Shown here: one piece after another, positions 63,465 to 64,000 of the stretch
How positions within the stretch are numbered: the stretch's first letter is position 1
Layout: each line of letters begins with the position of its first letter
DNA from: CALDSL01 sp039810245
GTDB taxonomy: Bacteria; Chloroflexota; Anaerolineae; Anaerolineales; Anaerolineaceae
Length of the DNA: 64,000 nucleotides
Reading direction: 5' to 3'
NCBI GenBank assembly: GCA_039810245.1
Contig: JBDHWQ010000022.1
Coordinates: 4,288 to 68,287 of the forward strand
The notes under the pieces: model-generated
Database searches by the model: none
What the model saw: only the letters and a program-made list of their open reading frames with translations
What the model was told of the DNA's origin: nothing
Program-made: the position numbers and the translations under genes

Positions 63465-63613
63465 CGTGTTATTCATCGAATTCGTGATCCGGTTTTTGAA
63501 CCTGTCAGCGAGCATTTGATAGGCAAAATGCCCGGTCTGATAGCATTTGAGAGGTTCGCGCCGGTATAGTATGGCAGCGAACAAAACAAGGAAAGGAAAC
63601 ACGACACACTCTT

Positions 63614-64000
63614 ATGGAAATTCCTCGCCACTGGCGTTTAAAGAAACAGCGATATGCTCTTGTTGGAGAAGTCTGCCCGCATTGCGATGGCAAAATCTTC
63701 CCCCCGCGTGATGTCTGCCCATACTGCGGCGGCGAAGCGCGCGAACCGTTTGCCTTCAGCGGCCGCGGAGAAGTCTACTCCTACACCGTGATGCACGACG
63801 CCCCTGCCGGCTACGAGCATAACACCCCCTACACCGTCGCGCTGATCAAGCTGGTAGAAGGCCCCGTGGTCACCGCGCAGCTCACCGACCTGGGCGACCA
63901 GCCGGTGGAGATCGGCATGCCGGTAGAGATGGTCACCCGCAAGCTGCGCCAGGATGGTGACGACCGCGGGATGCTGGTATACGGGTATAAGTTCCGGCCG
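63614..64000 (+). CDS. DUF35 Zn-ribbon/OB-fold protein, 3' end outside window
   Basis: 129 codons are open up to the last base. A rubredoxin-like zinc ribbon (CPHCDGKIFPPRDVCPYCGG, residues about 21-40) is followed by an OB-fold (GEVYSYTVMHDAPAGYE, TPYTVALIKLVEGPVVTAQL, IGMPVEM). This is the third partner of the archaeal HMG-CoA synthase-thiolase-DUF35 complex, where it bridges the CoA-binding sites. Here it lies 6.5 kb from the other two, behind the arabinose cluster. The ribosome-binding region AAGGAAAGGA is rather far (about 15 bases) from the ATG. Confidence 0.85.
   Translation, partial: MEIPRHWRLKKQRYALVGEVCPHCDGKIFPPRDVCPYCGGEAREPFAFSGRGEVYSYTVMHDAPAGYEHNTPYTVALIKLVEGPVVTAQLTDLGDQPVEIGMPVEMVTRKLRQDGDDRGMLVYGYKFRP

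Overview
The window looks like an origin-proximal stretch of a GC-rich chromosome from the phylum Chloroflexota, probably class Anaerolineae. I infer this from the gene repertoire and style (two M3 oligoendopeptidases, a Ycf45/SpoIIIAA-type R3H ATPase, DUF2804, PrsW, bacterial mevalonate genes, many TTG/GTG starts), not from a marker gene. No rRNA, tRNA or CRISPR array was found. Signs of an origin-proximal location are a 625-bp non-coding DnaA-box cluster (7942-8566), a second DnaA-box pair (2396-2414), an exact 16-bp parS palindrome (25350-25365), a one-mismatch parS (27944-27959) and dnaN (30452-31579).

Layout. 1-14796: housekeeping and hydrolytic genes: the end of a CcrM-type methyltransferase, an M3 peptidase, a deoxynucleoside kinase, a nucleotidyltransferase-like protein, a GPH-type sugar transporter, an esterase, a PHP metallohydrolase, holA, a secreted subtilase and a Lon-like protease. 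15061-27892: an operon of GntR/YtrA regulator, slipin, SdpI, ABC ATPase and ABC permease. An 8.77-kb mobile element (15986-24751) has entered within the slipin gene. Its genes are all on the minus strand and of lower GC: a large serine recombinase, a phage terminase large subunit, a prim-pol/SF3-helicase replication protein, an HTH protein and several small ORFs, but no capsid, portal, tail or lysis gene. It resembles a phage satellite or minimal integrative element. Removing it restores one 330-codon slipin frame.

28069-33902: a PEP-synthase-like protein, dnaN, DUF2804 and galE. 33946-35250: an AT-rich accessory patch with an orphan gene (possible NYN/PIN-like RNase) beside a decayed RHS-repeat remnant. 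35307-53375: housekeeping again: GNAT, R3H ATPase, tmk, a DsbA-cyclophilin fusion lipoprotein, PrsW, DedA, PlsC, redoxin, a DUF559 cassette between two inverted repeats, pentapeptide protein, methyltransferase, sugar nucleotidyltransferase plus cupin, a second M3 peptidase, radical SAM, NDH-2-like oxidoreductase, transaldolase-like, YgbA-like and a lipoprotein.

53583-64000: the upper mevalonate pathway (HMG-CoA reductase, HMG-CoA synthase, thiolase-family protein, and at the window end a DUF35 Zn-ribbon/OB protein). A LacI-controlled L-arabinose cluster (regulator, FGGY kinase, araD, araA) and a zinc-ribbon gene lie between thiolase and DUF35. The thiolase lacks every canonical catalytic Cys and His, so it may be a structural partner of HMG-CoA synthase rather than an enzyme.
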